DNA of 64,000 bases from Virgisporangium aurantiacum (GTDB lineage Bacteria; Actinomycetota; Actinomycetes; Mycobacteriales; Micromonosporaceae), in assembly GCF_016863635.1 (NCBI RefSeq), contig NZ_BOPG01000104.1, positions 1 through 64,000 on the forward strand. The letters run 5' to 3'. How positions within the stretch are numbered: position 1 is the stretch's first letter; each line of letters starts with the position of its first letter. Shown here in pieces: positions 62,286 to 64,000 of the stretch. Below the pieces are notes generated by a model. That model worked only from the letters and a program-made list of their open reading frames with translations. It searched no databases and was not told the origin of the DNA. A program made the translations under genes and the position numbers.

Positions 62286-62813
62286 TCACTGCACGCCGAC
62301 GTCGATCGCGTACACGTGGACCGGCTGGCCGTAGACGGTCTCGACGGTTTCGCGCTCGAACCGCATGCCGATCTTCCGCATGACCCGGGCCGACGCCTCG
62401 TTGCCGACCACGTGGATGCCCACGACCCGGTCCAGGTCGGTCCCGGTGGCGGCGAACCGCAGCGCCGCGGTGGCCGCCTCGGTGGCGAGGCCACGACCCC
62501 AGAACGCGCGCCCGAGCCGCCAGCCGATCTCGACGGCGGGCATCACCTCGGGCACGTCGGTCGGGATCGCCATGCCGGTGAAGCCGGCCAGTTCGCCGGT
62601 GTGGCGGAGCTCCACCGCGAACCGGCCGAAGCTGTGCGCGTCCCATATCTTTTCGAAGGCCGCGATCTCCGCGGCCGTTCCGGTCCGGTCGAAGACCGAC
62701 CCGTCGCCGATCCAGCGCATCACCTCGGGGTCGGCGTTGATCCGCGTCATCGGGTCGAGGTCGCTCCCGCGCCAGCGCCGCAGCCGCAACCGCGGCGTCA
62801 TCAGGTCCTCCAT
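62286..62813 (-). CDS. GNAT-family N-acetyltransferase (RimJ/RimL-like)
   Basis: This 175-residue enzyme opens TPRLRLRRWRGSDLDPM and has the acetyl-CoA loop GRAFWGRGLATEA and the NEASARVMRKIGM block, typical of RimJ/RimL-like protein or small-molecule acetyltransferases. Upstream alternative starts are lacking. Only 35 bases separate it from the divergent MTHFR-like gene. Substrate unknown. Confidence 0.9.
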   Translation of the reverse strand: MEDLMTPRLRLRRWRGSDLDPMTRINADPEVMRWIGDGSVFDRTGTAAEIAAFEKIWDAHSFGRFAVELRHTGELAGFTGMAIPTDVPEVMPAVEIGWRLGRAFWGRGLATEAATAALRFAATGTDLDRVVGIHVVGNEASARVMRKIGMRFERETVETVYGQPVHVYAIDVGVQ

Positions 62814-62848
62814 CGCCGCATCATCCTCGACGCCCGTACCGTTGCGGG

Positions 62849-63808
62849 ATGTCCGACGATGCGTTGTTGCGGTTGCTGACCGATGCGCGGCCCGGGGTTC
62901 TGCTGTTCAGCGTGACGCCGCCGCGGCAACGCGAGAGCGCGGCCCGGGTCAAGGAGATCGCCGAGATCACGCTGAACCGGTTGGCCGGCCTGGACCTCGA
63001 CGGCCTGATCCTCTACGACATCGACGACGAGTCCGACCGCAACCCCGACGAGCGCCCGTTCCCCTACCTGCCGACGCTGGACCCGGCCCGGTACCACGCC
63101 GAGTACCTCGGCGGCTGGGACCGCCCGACGATCATCTACCGCTGCGTCGGCAAGTACGCCGAGGACGACCTGCGGCAGTGGCTCGCCGGCGCCGACCCCG
63201 GGCGCGTCCTCGGCGTCTTCGTCGGCCCGTCGTCGGGCGACAAGCCGGTCCGCACCGACCTGCGCCGCGCCCACGCCCTCCGGCAACAGGTCCGCCCCGA
63301 CCTGCTGCTGGGCGGCGTGGTGATCGCCGAGCGGCGCGACGAACACCTGCGGATGCTCGCCAAGCAGGACCGTGGCTGCGTCTTCTTCGTCTCCCAGGTC
63401 GTCTACGACGTCACCGAGACGAAGAACCTGATCTCCGACTACGTCTACGAGTGCCGGACCCGCGCGACCGCGCCCCGACCGGTGATCTTCACGCTGTCGG
63501 TGTGCGGGTCGCCGAAGACCCTGGAGTTCCTGCGCTGGCTCGGCGTCGGCGTGCCCCGGTGGCTGCAGAACTCGATCCGCCACGCGAGCGACCCGCTCTC
63601 CGAGTCCTACCGCCACGCCCTGGCGACCGCCCGCGATCTGATCGACTTCTGCACGCGCCTGGACATGCCGTACGGCTTCAACGTCGAGAGCGTGTCGATC
63701 CGCAGGGCCGAGATCGAGGCCAGCACCGACCTCGCCGCTTCCATCCGGCGAGAAATTTCAGAGGTCCCGCACATGGAGCAGGGAACGCAGCCGGAGATCC
63801 CGGCGTAG
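62849..63808 (+). CDS. Methylenetetrahydrofolate-reductase-like protein
   Basis: This 319-residue protein is predicted to be a TIM barrel: GVLLFSVTPPRQ, LDGLILYDIDDE with RPFPYLPT, VLGVFVGPSSG, LGGVVIAERRDE, CVFFVSQVVYD and VIFTLSVCGSPKTLEFLRWLGV. The order of strands and the RGCxFFxSQ-like block match the FAD-linked MetF/MTHFR superfamily, specifically small actinobacterial members that are not true MetF. Cofactor and substrate are uncertain. The 3' end overlaps the convergent phosphoribosyltransferase gene by 51 bases. Confidence 0.75.
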   Translation: MSDDALLRLLTDARPGVLLFSVTPPRQRESAARVKEIAEITLNRLAGLDLDGLILYDIDDESDRNPDERPFPYLPTLDPARYHAEYLGGWDRPTIIYRCVGKYAEDDLRQWLAGADPGRVLGVFVGPSSGDKPVRTDLRRAHALRQQVRPDLLLGGVVIAERRDEHLRMLAKQDRGCVFFVSQVVYDVTETKNLISDYVYECRTRATAPRPVIFTLSVCGSPKTLEFLRWLGVGVPRWLQNSIRHASDPLSESYRHALATARDLIDFCTRLDMPYGFNVESVSIRRAEIEASTDLAASIRREISEVPHMEQGTQPEIPA

Positions 63809-64000
63809 GCGGGGATCGTCGAGCGCGTCGACGATGCAGCTGAATCCCGCCCACGTCGCGCCGACGCTGTCGACCATCGCGCGGGCGGTGCCGGCCTGGC
63901 TGCCCGTGTCGACCCAGTCGTCGACCAGGAGCACGTGGTCCGAGGACTGGATCAGGCCACGGCGGAAGCCCAGTTCGAGGTGCCGGTCGCGGTAGTCCGG
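63758..64000 (-). CDS. Phosphoribosyltransferase-like protein, 5' end outside window
   Basis: The 80 visible C-terminal residues include VLLVDDWVDTGSQAG, the PRPP-binding loop of type I phosphoribosyltransferases (adenine-phosphoribosyltransferase-like), preceded by a flexible-loop region. The N-terminus lies beyond base 64000. Role probably in purine salvage or a related regulated pathway; family is clear, base specificity is not. Confidence 0.8.
   Translation of the reverse strand, partial: PDYRDRHLELGFRRGLIQSSDHVLLVDDWVDTGSQAGTARAMVDSVGATWAGFSCIVDALDDPRLRRDLRLRSLLHVRDL

Overview
The window is about 73% GC over most of its length, with short overlapping genes, frequent GTG starts and many Tat-type or Sec-type secreted proteins. 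It also carries SARP, ROK, PadR and SigE-type regulators, cobyric acid synthase and actinobacterial mobile-element cargo. This points to a filamentous actinomycete, most likely a Micromonosporaceae relative (Actinoplanes/Micromonospora type). That placement is inferred from gene content, since there is no rRNA to fix it.

Layout: 1-4.6 kb holds a secreted DD-carboxypeptidase and a serine hydrolase, divergent from an OmpR-type two-component system. 4.5-6.5 kb holds two translationally coupled secreted SGNH esterases behind a LacI-type palindrome, followed by an 86-bp palindrome. At 6.9-9.0 kb a ROK regulator has been cut off and joined to a carboxylesterase without its signal peptide. 9.1-10.9 kb is a PadR regulator with a Tat-exported hydrolase. 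10.96-18.6 kb is a tight seven-gene operon: VanX-like dipeptidase, alanine racemase, ABC ATPase, FtsX permease, D-Ala-D-Ala-type ligase, histidine kinase and NarL regulator. It ends at a strong hairpin and looks like a D-alanine/cell-wall remodelling or resistance cassette. 18.6-21.4 kb holds a secreted hydrolase and cobQ.

21.4-32.9 kb is a foreign, decayed island. Its ends are remnants: frameshifted integrative-element cargo, a truncated integrase, a broken GGDEF gene, a dead group II intron and a STAND ATPase fragment. Between them lies an intact, clearly AT-richer block (24.6-30.5 kb) with a B12-type radical SAM protein, a MazG-like pyrophosphohydrolase, a TIR-NTPase-HEAT protein and a small P-loop kinase. 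This is the best candidate for an undescribed defence system in the window.

32.9-41 kb carries an LCP cell-wall ligase, a region-2-only sigma homologue, a large SARP-ATPase-TPR regulator and an overlapping EAL/GGDEF pair. 41-45 kb is an acyl-CoA ligase / saccharopine-dehydrogenase-like / SDR operon under a divergent TetR gene with clear operators. 45.2-48.3 kb is a paralogue of the left-end serine hydrolase plus two-component module. Its response regulator has lost 2 nt and now reads into the kinase. 48.3-50 kb holds an XRE regulator and a divergent SDR. 50-58.7 kb holds two Hsp70-like membrane proteins (one with a beta-propeller, one with a polytopic tail) around a STAS-GAF protein and a PAS-SpoIIE-HATPase-STAS phosphatase, suggesting a partner-switching surface-signalling locus. 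58.7-64 kb ends with an ArsR/MFS pair, a SigE-family sigma factor with a membrane beta-propeller partner, a GNAT enzyme, an MTHFR-like protein and a partial phosphoribosyltransferase.
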